64,000 nt of DNA from Hydractinia symbiolongicarpus (Eukaryota > Cnidaria > Hydrozoa > Anthoathecata > Hydractiniidae). The notes under the pieces were generated by a model. The model saw nothing but the letters and a program-made list of their open reading frames with translations. It made no database searches and was not told where the DNA came from. A program made the translations under genes and the position numbers. The DNA lies in assembly GCF_029227915.1 (NCBI RefSeq), contig NC_079878.1, positions 29,787,501 to 29,851,500 of the forward strand. The letters are read 5' to 3'. Shown piece by piece: positions 47,322 through 59,165 of this stretch; the first letter of the stretch is position 1, and each line of letters begins with the position of its first letter.

Positions 47322-47987
47322 AAAGTACCCAGGGAGTAAACTCATTTACCGAACGATTTTTTAAATTATTTTTCCACCAATAAAGCGCATGAGACTTGTA
47401 GTTTTTAAAATAGTTTTCATTCTTGAGGAGACGCTTAATGAAAGGGGTTTAATCGCCGGCAAACGAAAACCCGCGATTTCCCGTAAATCCCGGGCTTGGC
47501 CCGTATAGTCGAATGTATACAAAGAAAGTACCCTGTGAGTAAACTCATTTCCAGAACGATTTTTTAAATTATTTTTTCACTACTAAAACGCATAAGACTT
47601 GTAGTTTTCAAAAATGTTTTCATTTTTGATGAGACCCTGAATAAAAGAAGTTTAATCGCCGGCAAACGAAAACCCGCGATTTCCCGTAAATCCCGGGCTT
47701 GGTACGTATAGTCGAATGTATACATAGAAAGTACCCAGGGAGTAAACTCATTCCCCGAACAATTTTTTAAATTATTTTTTTACCACTAAAACCCATGAGA
47801 CCTGTAGTTTTCAAAAATGTTTTTTTTTTGATGAAACGCTTAATGAAAGGGGTTTAATCGCCGGCAAACGAAAACCCACGATTTCCCGTAAATCCCGGGC
47901 TTGGCCCGTATAGTCGAATGTATACAAAGAAAGTACCCTGTGCGTAAACTCACTTCCAGAACGATTTTTTAAATTATTTTTTCACTA

Positions 47988-50900
47988 CTAAAACGCATAA
48001 GACTTGTAGTTTTCAAAAATGCTTTCATTTTTGATGAGACCCTGAATAAAAGAAGTTTAATCGCCGCCAAACGAAATCCCGCGATTTCCCGTAAATCCCG
48101 GGCTTGGCCCGTATAGCCGAATGTATACATAGAAAGTACCCAGGGAGTAAACTCATTTACCGAACGATTTTTTAAATTATTTTTCAACCACTAAAACGCA
48201 TGAGACTTGTAGTTTTCAAAAAAGTTTTCATTCTTGATGAGACGCTTAATGAAAGGGGTTTAATCGCCGGCAAAGGAAAACCCACGACTTCCCGTAAATC
48301 CCGGGCTTGGCCCGTATAGTCGAATGTATACAAAGAAAGTACCCTGTGAGTAAACTCATTTCCAGAACGATTTTTTAAATTATTTTTTCACTACTAAAAC
48401 GCATAAGACTTGTAGTTTTCAAAAATGTTTTCATTTTTGATGAGACCCTGAATAAAAGAAGTGTAATCGCCGGCAAACGAAAACCCGCGATTTCCCGTAA
48501 ATCCCGGGCTTGGTGCGTATAGTCGAATGTATACATAGAAAGTACCCAGGGAGTAAACTCATTCCCCGAACAATTTTTTAAATTATTTTTTCACCACTAA
48601 AACCCATGAGACCTGTAGTTTTCAAAAATGTTTTTATTTTTGATGAAACGCTTAATGAAAGGGGTTTAATCGCCGTCAAACGAAAACCCGCGATTTCCTG
48701 TAAATCCCGGGCTTGGCCCGTATAGTCAAAAGTATACAAAGAAAGTACCCAGGGAGTAAACGCATTTACCAAACGATTTTTTAAATTATTTTGTCACCAC
48801 TAAAACGCATGAGACTTGTAGTTTTCAAAAGTGTTTTCATTTTTGATGAGACGCTGAATAAAAGAAGTTTAATCGCTGACAAACGAAACCGGCGATTTCC
48901 CGTATAACCCGGGCTTGGCCCGTATAGTTGTATGTATCTAAAGAAAGTACCCAGGGAGTAAACTGATTTCCCGAACGATTTTTCAAATTATTTCTGCACC
49001 ACTAGAACAAATGAGACTTGTAGTTTTCAAAAATGTTTTCATTTTTAATGAGAAGAATAATGAAAGAGGTTTAATCGCCGGCAAACGAAAACCGGCGATT
49101 TCCCGTAAATCCCGGGCTTGGCCCGTATAGTCGAATGTATACAAAGAAAGTACCCAGGGAGTAAACTCATTTCCCAAACGATTTTTTAAATTATTATTTC
49201 ACCACTAAAGCCCATGAGACTTGTAGTTTTTAAAAATGTTTTCATTTTTGATGAGACGCTGAATAAAAGGAGTTCAATCGCCGGCAAACGAAGACCCGCC
49301 ATTTCCCGTAAACCCAGGACTCGGCCCGTATAGTCAAAAGTATACAAAGAAAGTACCCTGTGAGTAAACTCATTTCCAAAACGATTTTTGAAATTATCTT
49401 TTCACCACTAAAACGCATGAGACTTGTAGTTTTCAAAAATGTTTTCATTCTTGATGAGACGCTGAATAAAAGAAGTTTAATCGCCGGCAAACGCAAACCT
49501 GCGATTTCCCGTAAATCCCGTGCTTGGCCCGTATAGTCGAATGTATACAAAGAAAGTACCCAGGGAGTAAACTCATTTACCGAACGATTTTTTAAATTAT
49601 TTTTCCACCACTAAAACGCATGAGACTTGTAGTTTTCAAAATAGTTTTCATTCTTGATGAGACGCTTAATGAAAGGGGTTTAATCGCCGCCAAACGAAAA
49701 CCCGCAATTTCCCGTAAATCCCGGGCTTGGCCCGTATAGTCAAAAGTATACAAAAAAAGTACCCAGGGAGTAAACGCATTTACCAAACGATTTTTTAAAT
49801 TATTTTGTCACCACTAAAACGCATGAGACTTGTAGTTTTCAAAATAGTTTTCATTCTTGATGAGACGCTTAATGAAAGGGGTTTAATCGCCGTCAAACGA
49901 AAACCCGCGATTTCCCGTAAATCCCGGGCTTGGCCCGTATAGTCAAAAGTATACAAAAAAAGTACCCAGGGAGTAAACGCATTTACCAAACGATTTTTTA
50001 AATTATTTTGTCACCACTAAAACGCATGAGACTTGTAGTTTTCAAAATAGTTTTCATTCTTGATGAGACGCTTAATGAAAGGGGTTTAATCGCCGGCAAA
50101 GGAAAACCCACGACTTCCCGTAAATCCCGGGCTTGGCCCGTATAGTCGAATGTATACAAAGAAAGTACCCTGTGAGTAAACTCATTTCCAGAACGATTTT
50201 TTAAATTATTTTTTCACTACTAAAACGCATAAGACTTGTACTTTTCAAAAATGTTTTCATTTTTGATGAGACCCTGAATAAAAGAAGTTTAATCGCCGGC
50301 AAACGAAAACCCGCGATTTCCCGTAAATCCCGGGCTTGGTACGTATAGTCGAATGTATACATAGAAAGTACCCAGGGAGTAAACTCATTCCCCGAACAAT
50401 TTTTTAAATTATTTTTTCACCACTAAAACCCATGAGACCTGTAGTTTTCAAAAATGTTTTTATTTTTGATGAAACGCTTAATGAAAGGGGTTTAATCGCC
50501 GGCAAACGAAAACCCGCGATTTCCCGTAAATTCCGGGCTTGGCCCGTATAGTCGAATGTATACAAAAAAAGTACCCTGTGAGTAAACTCATTTCCAGAAC
50601 GATTTTTTAAATTAGTTTTTCACCACTAAAACGCATAAGACTTGTAATTTTCAACAATGTTTTCATTTTTGATGAGACGCTGAATAAAAGAAGTTTAATC
50701 GCCGTCAAACGAAAACCCGCGATTTCCTGTAAATCCCGGGCTTGGCCCGTATAGTCAAAAGTATACAAAGAAAGTACCCAGGGAGTAAACGCATTTACCA
50801 AACGATTTTTTAAATTATTTTGTCACCACTAAAACGCATGAGACTTGTAGTTTTCAAAAGTGTTTTCATTTTTGATGAGACGCTGAATAAAAGAAGTTTA

Positions 50901-51843
50901 ATCGCTGACAAACGAAAACCGGCGATTTCCCGTATAACCCGGGCTTGGCCCGTATAGTTGTATGTATCTAAAGAAAGTACCCAGGGAGTAAACTGATTTC
51001 CCGAACGATTTTTCAAATTATTTCTGCACCACTAGAACAAATGAGACTTGTAGTTTTCAAAAATGTTTTCATTTTTAATGAGAAGAATAATGAAAGAGGT
51101 TTAATCGCCGGCAAACGAAAACCGGCGATTTCCCGTAAATCCCGGGCTTGGCCCGTATAGTCGAATGTATACAAAGAAAGTACCCAGGGAGTAAACTCAT
51201 TTCCCAAACGATTTTTTAAATTATTATTTCACCACTAAAGCCCATGAGACTTGTAGTTTTTAAAAATGTTTTCATTTTTGATGAGACGCTGAATAAAAGG
51301 AGTTCAATCGCCGGCAAACGAAGACCCGCCATTTCCCGTAAACCCAGGACTCGGCCCGTATAGTCAAAAGTATACAAAGAAAGTACCCTGTGAGTAAACT
51401 CATTTCCAAAACGATTTTTGAAATTATCTTTTTACCACTAAAACGCATGAGACTTGTAGTTTTCAAAAATGTTTTCATTCTTGATGAGACGCTGAATAAA
51501 AGAAGTTTAATCGCCGGCAAACGCAAACCTGCGATTTCCCGTAAATCCCGGGCTTGGCCTGTATAGTCGAATGTATACAAAGAAAGTACCCAGGGAGTAA
51601 ACTCATTTACCGAACGATTTTTTAAATTATTTTTCCACCACTAAAACGCATGAGACTTGTAGTTTTCAAAATAGTTTTCATTCTTGATGAGACGCTTAAT
51701 GAAAGGGGTTTAATCGCCGTCAAACGAAAACACGCAATTTCCCGTAAATCCCGGGCTTGGCCCGTATAGTCAAAAGTATACAAAAAAAGTACCCAGGGAG
51801 TAAACGCATTTACCAAACGATTTTTTAAATTATTTTGTCACCA
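47988..51843 (+). repeat. 19-mer higher-order repeat, copy 1 (3,856 bp)
   Basis: This 3,856 bp stretch (19 x 203 less 1) is followed directly by a second copy. Private marks in both copies include ATGCTTTC, TATAGCCG, GAAGTGTAATCG, GGTGCGTATAG, AAACGAAACCGG, GACTTGTACTTTTC, ATCTTTTTACCAC and GAAAACACGCAATTT. The only difference that I found is base 48077 (T) against 51933 (A). The start is bounded by the switch to CATAAGACTTG in the monomer at 47,944. Confidence 0.9.
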
Positions 51844-54800
51844 CTAAAACGCATAAGACTTGTAGTTTTCAAAAATGCTTTCATTTTTGATGAGACCCTG
51901 AATAAAAGAAGTTTAATCGCCGCCAAACGAAAACCCGCGATTTCCCGTAAATCCCGGGCTTGGCCCGTATAGCCGAATGTATACATAGAAAGTACCCAGG
52001 GAGTAAACTCATTTACCGAACGATTTTTTAAATTATTTTTCAACCACTAAAACGCATGAGACTTGTAGTTTTCAAAAAAGTTTTCATTCTTGATGAGACG
52101 CTTAATGAAAGGGGTTTAATCGCCGGCAAAGGAAAACCCACGACTTCCCGTAAATCCCGGGCTTGGCCCGTATAGTCGAATGTATACAAAGAAAGTACCC
52201 TGTGAGTAAACTCATTTCCAGAACGATTTTTTAAATTATTTTTTCACTACTAAAACGCATAAGACTTGTAGTTTTCAAAAATGTTTTCATTTTTGATGAG
52301 ACCCTGAATAAAAGAAGTGTAATCGCCGGCAAACGAAAACCCGCGATTTCCCGTAAATCCCGGGCTTGGTGCGTATAGTCGAATGTATACATAGAAAGTA
52401 CCCAGGGAGTAAACTCATTCCCCGAACAATTTTTTAAATTATTTTTTCACCACTAAAACCCATGAGACCTGTAGTTTTCAAAAATGTTTTTATTTTTGAT
52501 GAAACGCTTAATGAAAGGGGTTTAATCGCCGTCAAACGAAAACCCGCGATTTCCTGTAAATCCCGGGCTTGGCCCGTATAGTCAAAAGTATACAAAGAAA
52601 GTACCCAGGGAGTAAACGCATTTACCAAACGATTTTTTAAATTATTTTGTCACCACTAAAACGCATGAGACTTGTAGTTTTCAAAAGTGTTTTCATTTTT
52701 GATGAGACGCTGAATAAAAGAAGTTTAATCGCTGACAAACGAAACCGGCGATTTCCCGTATAACCCGGGCTTGGCCCGTATAGTTGTATGTATCTAAAGA
52801 AAGTACCCAGGGAGTAAACTGATTTCCCGAACGATTTTTCAAATTATTTCTGCACCACTAGAACAAATGAGACTTGTAGTTTTCAAAAATGTTTTCATTT
52901 TTAATGAGAAGAATAATGAAAGAGGTTTAATCGCCGGCAAACGAAAACCGGCGATTTCCCGTAAATCCCGGGCTTGGCCCGTATAGTCGAATGTATACAA
53001 AGAAAGTACCCAGGGAGTAAACTCATTTCCCAAACGATTTTTTAAATTATTATTTCACCACTAAAGCCCATGAGACTTGTAGTTTTTAAAAATGTTTTCA
53101 TTTTTGATGAGACGCTGAATAAAAGGAGTTCAATCGCCGGCAAACGAAGACCCGCCATTTCCCGTAAACCCAGGACTCGGCCCGTATAGTCAAAAGTATA
53201 CAAAGAAAGTACCCTGTGAGTAAACTCATTTCCAAAACGATTTTTGAAATTATCTTTTCACCACTAAAACGCATGAGACTTGTAGTTTTCAAAAATGTTT
53301 TCATTCTTGATGAGACGCTGAATAAAAGAAGTTTAATCGCCGGCAAACGCAAACCTGCGATTTCCCGTAAATCCCGTGCTTGGCCCGTATAGTCGAATGT
53401 ATACAAAGAAAGTACCCAGGGAGTAAACTCATTTACCGAACGATTTTTTAAATTATTTTTCCACCACTAAAACGCATGAGACTTGTAGTTTTCAAAATAG
53501 TTTTCATTCTTGATGAGACGCTTAATGAAAGGGGTTTAATCGCCGCCAAACGAAAACCCGCAATTTCCCGTAAATCCCGGGCTTGGCCCGTATAGTCAAA
53601 AGTATACAAAAAAAGTACCCAGGGAGTAAACGCATTTACCAAACGATTTTTTAAATTATTTTGTCACCACTAAAACGCATGAGACTTGTAGTTTTCAAAA
53701 TAGTTTTCATTCTTGATGAGACGCTTAATGAAAGGGGTTTAATCGCCGTCAAACGAAAACCCGCGATTTCCCGTAAATCCCGGGCTTGGCCCGTATAGTC
53801 AAAAGTATACAAAAAAAGTACCCAGGGAGTAAACGCATTTACCAAACGATTTTTTAAATTATTTTGTCACCACTAAAACGCATGAGACTTGTAGTTTTCA
53901 AAATAGTTTTCATTCTTGATGAGACGCTTAATGAAAGGGGTTTAATCGCCGGCAAAGGAAAACCCACGACTTCCCGTAAATCCCGGGCTTGGCCCGTATA
54001 GTCGAATGTATACAAAGAAAGTACCCTGTGAGTAAACTCATTTCCAGAACGATTTTTTAAATTATTTTTTCACTACTAAAACGCATAAGACTTGTACTTT
54101 TCAAAAATGTTTTCATTTTTGATGAGACCCTGAATAAAAGAAGTTTAATCGCCGGCAAACGAAAACCCGCGATTTCCCGTAAATCCCGGGCTTGGTACGT
54201 ATAGTCGAATGTATACATAGAAAGTACCCAGGGAGTAAACTCATTCCCCGAACAATTTTTTAAATTATTTTTTCACCACTAAAACCCATGAGACCTGTAG
54301 TTTTCAAAAATGTTTTTATTTTTGATGAAACGCTTAATGAAAGGGGTTTAATCGCCGGCAAACGAAAACCCGCGATTTCCCGTAAATTCCGGGCTTGGCC
54401 CGTATAGTCGAATGTATACAAAAAAAGTACCCTGTGAGTAAACTCATTTCCAGAACGATTTTTTAAATTAGTTTTTCACCACTAAAACGCATAAGACTTG
54501 TAATTTTCAACAATGTTTTCATTTTTGATGAGACGCTGAATAAAAGAAGTTTAATCGCCGTCAAACGAAAACCCGCGATTTCCTGTAAATCCCGGGCTTG
54601 GCCCGTATAGTCAAAAGTATACAAAGAAAGTACCCAGGGAGTAAACGCATTTACCAAACGATTTTTTAAATTATTTTGTCACCACTAAAACGCATGAGAC
54701 TTGTAGTTTTCAAAAGTGTTTTCATTTTTGATGAGACGCTGAATAAAAGAAGTTTAATCGCTGACAAACGAAAACCGGCGATTTCCCGTATAACCCGGGC

Positions 54801-55699
54801 TTGGCCCGTATAGTTGTATGTATCTAAAGAAAGTACCCAGGGAGTAAACTGATTTCCCGAACGATTTTTCAAATTATTTCTGCACCACTAGAACAAATGA
54901 GACTTGTAGTTTTCAAAAATGTTTTCATTTTTAATGAGAAGAATAATGAAAGAGGTTTAATCGCCGGCAAACGAAAACCGGCGATTTCCCGTAAATCCCG
55001 GGCTTGGCCCGTATAGTCGAATGTATACAAAGAAAGTACCCAGGGAGTAAACTCATTTCCCAAACGATTTTTTAAATTATTATTTCACCACTAAAGCCCA
55101 TGAGACTTGTAGTTTTTAAAAATGTTTTCATTTTTGATGAGACGCTGAATAAAAGGAGTTCAATCGCCGGCAAACGAAGACCCGCCATTTCCCGTAAACC
55201 CAGGACTCGGCCCGTATAGTCAAAAGTATACAAAGAAAGTACCCTGTGAGTAAACTCATTTCCAAAACGATTTTTGAAATTATCTTTTTACCACTAAAAC
55301 GCATGAGACTTGTAGTTTTCAAAAATGTTTTCATTCTTGATGAGACGCTGAATAAAAGAAGTTTAATCGCCGGCAAACGCAAACCTGCGATTTCCCGTAA
55401 ATCCCGGGCTTGGCCTGTATAGTCGAATGTATACAAAGAAAGTACCCAGGGAGTAAACTCATTTACCGAACGATTTTTTAAATTATTTTTCCACCACTAA
55501 AACGCATGAGACTTGTAGTTTTCAAAATAGTTTTCATTCTTGATGAGACGCTTAATGAAAGGGGTTTAATCGCCGTCAAACGAAAACACGCAATTTCCCG
55601 TAAATCCCGGGCTTGGCCCGTATAGTCAAAAGTATACAAAAAAAGTACCCAGGGAGTAAACGCATTTACCAAACGATTTTTTAAATTATTTTGTCACCA
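51844..55699 (+). repeat. 19-mer higher-order repeat, copy 2 (3,856 bp)
   Basis: The monomer at 51,800 is a hybrid. Its left part (AAACGCATTTACCAAACG, TTTTGTCACCAC) equals the monomer at 55,656, and its right part (CATAAGACTTG, ATGCTTTC) equals the monomer at 47,944. The exchange point lies within unit positions 44-56, a window of about 12 bases. This is the expected signature of an in-register tandem duplication by unequal exchange. The near-identity of the copies indicates a very recent event or an assembly duplication. Confidence 0.9.
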
Positions 55700-58600
55700 C
55701 TAAAACGCATGAGACTTGTAGTTTTCAAAATAGTTTTCATTCTTGATGAGACGCTTAATGAAAGGGGTTTAATCGCCGTCAAACGAAAACCCGCGATTTC
55801 CCGTAAATCCCGGGCTTGGCCCGTATAGTCAAAAGTATACAAAAAAAGTACCCAGGGAGTAAACGCATTTACCAAACGATTTTTTAAATTATTTTGTCAC
55901 CACTAAAACGCATGAGACTTGTAGTTTTCAAAAGTGTTTTTATTTTTGATGAGACGCTAAATAAAAGAAGTTTAATCGCTGGCAAACGAAAACCGGCGAT
56001 TTCCCGTAAAACCCGGGCTTGGCCCGTATAGTTGTATGTATCTAAACAAAGTACCCAGGGAGTAAACTGATTTCCCGAACGATTTTTCAAATTATTTCTG
56101 CACCACTAGAACAAATGAGACTTGTAGTTTTCAAAAATGTTTTCATTTTTGATGAGACGCTGAATAAAAGGAGTTCAATCGCCGGCAAACGAAGACCCGC
56201 CATTTCCCGTAAACCCAGGACTCGGCCCGTATAGTCAAAAGTATACAAAGAAAGTACCCAGGAAATAAACTCATTTCCCGAACGATTTTTTAAAACATTT
56301 TTTCACCACTACAACGCATGAGACTTGTAGTTTTCAAAAATGTTTTCATTTTTAATGAGAAGAATAATGAAAGAGGTTTAATCGCCGGCAAACGAAAACC
56401 GGCGATTTCCCGTAAATCCCGGGCTTGGCCCGTATAGTCGAATGTATACAAAGAAAGTACCCAGGGAGTAAACTCATTTCCCAAACGATTTTTTAAATTA
56501 TTATTTCACCACTAAAGCCCATGAGACTTGTAGTTTTTAAAAATGTTTTCATTTTTGATGAGACGCTGAATAAAAGGAGTTCAATCGCCGCCAAACGAAG
56601 ACCCGCCATTTCCCGTAAACCCAGGACTCGGCTCGTATAGTCAAAAGTATACAAAGAAAGTACCCAGGGAGTAAACTCATTTCCCGAACGATTTTTTAAA
56701 ATATTTTTTCACTACTACAACGCATGAGATTTGTAGTTTTCAGAAATGTTTTCATTTTTGATAAGACGCTTAATTAAAGTGGTTTAATTGCCGGCAAACG
56801 AAAACCCGCGATTTTCCGTAAATCCCGGTTTTGGCCCGTATAGTCGAATGTATACAAAGAAAGTACCCTGTGAGTAAACTCATTTCCAAAACGATTTTTG
56901 AAATTATCTTTTCACCACTAAAACGCATGAGACTTGTAGTTTTCAAAAATGTTTTCATTCTTGATGAGACGCTGAATAAAAGAAGTTTAATCGCCGGCAA
57001 ACGCAAACCTGCGATTTCCCGTAAATCCCGGGCTTGGCCCGTATAGTCGAATGTATACAAAGAAAGTACCCAGGGAGTAAACTCATTTACCGAACGATTT
57101 TTTAAATTATTTTTCCACCACTAAAACGCATGAGACTTGTAGTTTTCAAAATAGTTTTCATTCTTGATGAGACGCTTAATGAAAGGGGTTTAATCGCCGT
57201 CAAACGAAAACCCGCGATTTCCCGTAAATCCCGGGCTTGGCCCGTATAGTCAAAAGTATACAAAAAAAGTACCCAGGGAGTAAACGCATTTACCAAACGA
57301 TTTTTTAAATTATTTTGTCACCACTAAAACGCATGAGACTTGTAGTTTTCAAAAGTGTTTTTATTTTTGATGAGACGCTAAATAAAAGAAGTTTAATCGC
57401 TGGCAAACGAAAACCGGCGATTTCCCGTAAAACCCGGGCTTGGCCCGTATAGTTGTATGTATCTAAACAAAGTACCCAGGGAGTAAACTGATTTCCCGAA
57501 CGATTTTTCAAATTATTTCTGCACCACTAGAACAAATGAGACTTGTAGTTTTCAAAAATGTTTTCATTTTTGATGAGACGCTGAATAAAAGGAGTTCAAT
57601 CGCCGGCAAACGAAGACCCGCCATTTCCCGTAAACCCAGGACTCGGCCCGTATAGTCAAAAGTATACAAAGAAAGTACCCAGGAAATAAACTCATTTCCC
57701 GAACGATTTTTTAAAACATTTTTTCACCACTACAACGCATGAGACTTGTAGTTTTCAAAAATGTTTTCATTTTTAATGAGAAGAATAATGAAAGAGGTTT
57801 AATCGCCGGCAAACGAAAACCGGCGATTTCCCGTAAATCCCGGGCTTGGCCCGTATAGTCGAATGTATACAAAGAAAGTACCCAGGGAGTAAACTCATTT
57901 CCCAAACGATTTTTTAAATTATTATTTCACCACTAAAGCCCATGAGACTTGTAGTTTTTAAAAATGTTTTCATTTTTGATGAGACGCTGAATAAAAGGAG
58001 TTCAATCGCCGCCAAACGAAGACCCGCCATTTCCCGTAAACCCAGGACTCGGCTCGTATAGTCAAAAGTATACAAAGAAAGTACCCAGGGAGTAAACTCA
58101 TTTCCCGAACGATTTTTTAAAATATTTTTTCACTACTACAACGCATGAGACTTGTAGTTTTCAGAAATGTTTTCATTTTTGATAAGACGCTTAATTAAAG
58201 TGGTTTAATTGCCGGCAAACGAAAACCCGCGATTTTCCGTAAATCCCGGTTTTGGCCCGTATAGTCGAATGTATACAAAGAAAGTACCCTGTGAGTAAAC
58301 TCATTTCCAAAACGATTTTTGAAATTATCTTTTCACCACTAAAACGCATGAGACTTGTAGTTTTCAAAAATGTTTTCATTCTTGATGAGACGCTGAATAA
58401 AAGAAGTTTAATCGCCGGCAAACGCAAACCTGCGATTTCCCGTAAATCCCGGGCTTGGCCCGTATAGTCGAATGTATACAAAGAAAGTACCCAGGGAGTA
58501 AACTCATTTACCGAACGATTTTTTAAATTATTTTTCCACCACTAAAACGCATGAGACTTGTAGTTTTCAAAATAGTTTTCATTCTTGATGAGACGCTTAA

Positions 58601-58740
58601 TGAAAGGGGTTTAATCGCCGTCAAACGAAAACCCGCGATTTCCCGTAAATCCCGGGCTTGGCCCGTATAGTCAAAAGTATACAAAAAAAGTACCCAGGGA
58701 GTAAACGCATTTACCAAACGATTTTTTAAATTATTTTGTC
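55697..58740 (+). repeat. Tandem 7-mer, 1,421 bp, about 2.1 copies
   Basis: The W tail at 56032 and 57453, GGCTCGTATAG at about 56,631 and 58,052, and the AAAACGATTTTTG monomer (56,831 and 58,252) are exactly 1,421 bp (7 x 203) apart. One difference is GAGATTTG at about 56,726 against GAGACTTG. Starts at 55,656, 57,077 and 58,498 carry the same AAAATAG monomer; those at 57,077 and 58,498 have TTTTCCACC, the one at 55,656 has TTTTGTCACC. It abuts the 19-mer. Confidence 0.87.
56086..56180 (+). other. Hybrid monomer from a one-monomer deletion (also near 57,507-57,600)
   Basis: Elsewhere (for example 44,722 onward) the TTTCTGCACCACTAGAACAA monomer continues into AATGAGAAGAATAATG and is followed by a separate AAAGCCC / GGAGTTCAATCG monomer. 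Here the left part of the first, as far as CAAAAATG, runs straight into GATGAGACGCTGAATAAAAG with GGAGTTC of the second. One monomer length is missing and the exchange falls between unit positions 72 and 89, inside D1. The copy at about 57,507-57,600 came from the 7-mer duplication. Confidence 0.78.
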
Positions 58741-59165
58741 ACCACTAAAACGCATGAGACTTGTAGTTTTCAAAATAGTTTTCATTCTTGATGAGACGCT
58801 TAATGAAAGGGGTTTAATCGCCGTCAAACGAAAACCCGCGATTTCCCGTAAATCCCGGGCTTGGCCCGTATAGTCAAAAGTATACAAAAAAAGTACCCAG
58901 GGAGTAAACGCATTTACCAAACGATTTTTTAAATTATTTTGTCACCACTAAAACGCATGAGACTTGTAGTTTTCAAAAGTGTTTTTATTTTTGATGAGAC
59001 GCTAAATAAAAGAAGTTTAATCGCTGGCAAACGAAAACCGGCGATTTCCCGTAAATCCCGGGCTTGGCCCGTATAGTCGAATGTATACAAAGAAAGTACC
59101 CAGTGAGTAAACTCATTTCCCAAACGATTTTTTAAATTATTATTTCACCACTAAAGCCCATGAGA

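Larger units (their letters stand above)
37686..47829 (+). other. Four T10-T11 tracts replacing the D1 right arm
   Basis: Runs of 11 T lie at 37686-37696, 38499-38509 and 40123-40133, and a run of 10 T at 47820-47829. All lie in the CCCATGA(G/C)ACCTG monomer type. Sister monomers have TTTTTATTTTT here (for example about 39,310 and 40,937), so a single A to T change joined two T runs, followed by a one-base length change at 47,820. The change removes the CA that D1 needs for pairing. Confidence 0.85.
29053..57462 (+). repeat. Thirteen class W monomer tails with a linked downstream haplotype
   Basis: TTGTATGTAT replaces the usual variable segment at 29053, 34938, 36765, 41436, 43449, 44667, 46494, 48928, 50958, 52784, 54814, 56032 and 57453. 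Each is preceded by a D2 loop in a GCTGGCAAACG or GCTGACAAACG monomer (CCTGCG at 34.9 kb) and followed by AAACTGATTTCCCG, then ATTTTTCAAATTATTTCTG and GAACAAATGAGAC. The spacings correspond to 29, 9, 23, 10, 6, 9, 12, 10, 9, 10, 6 and 7 monomers. The linked set across more than 200 bp behaves as one unit, so it is a good phase marker for the multimers. Confidence 0.88.
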
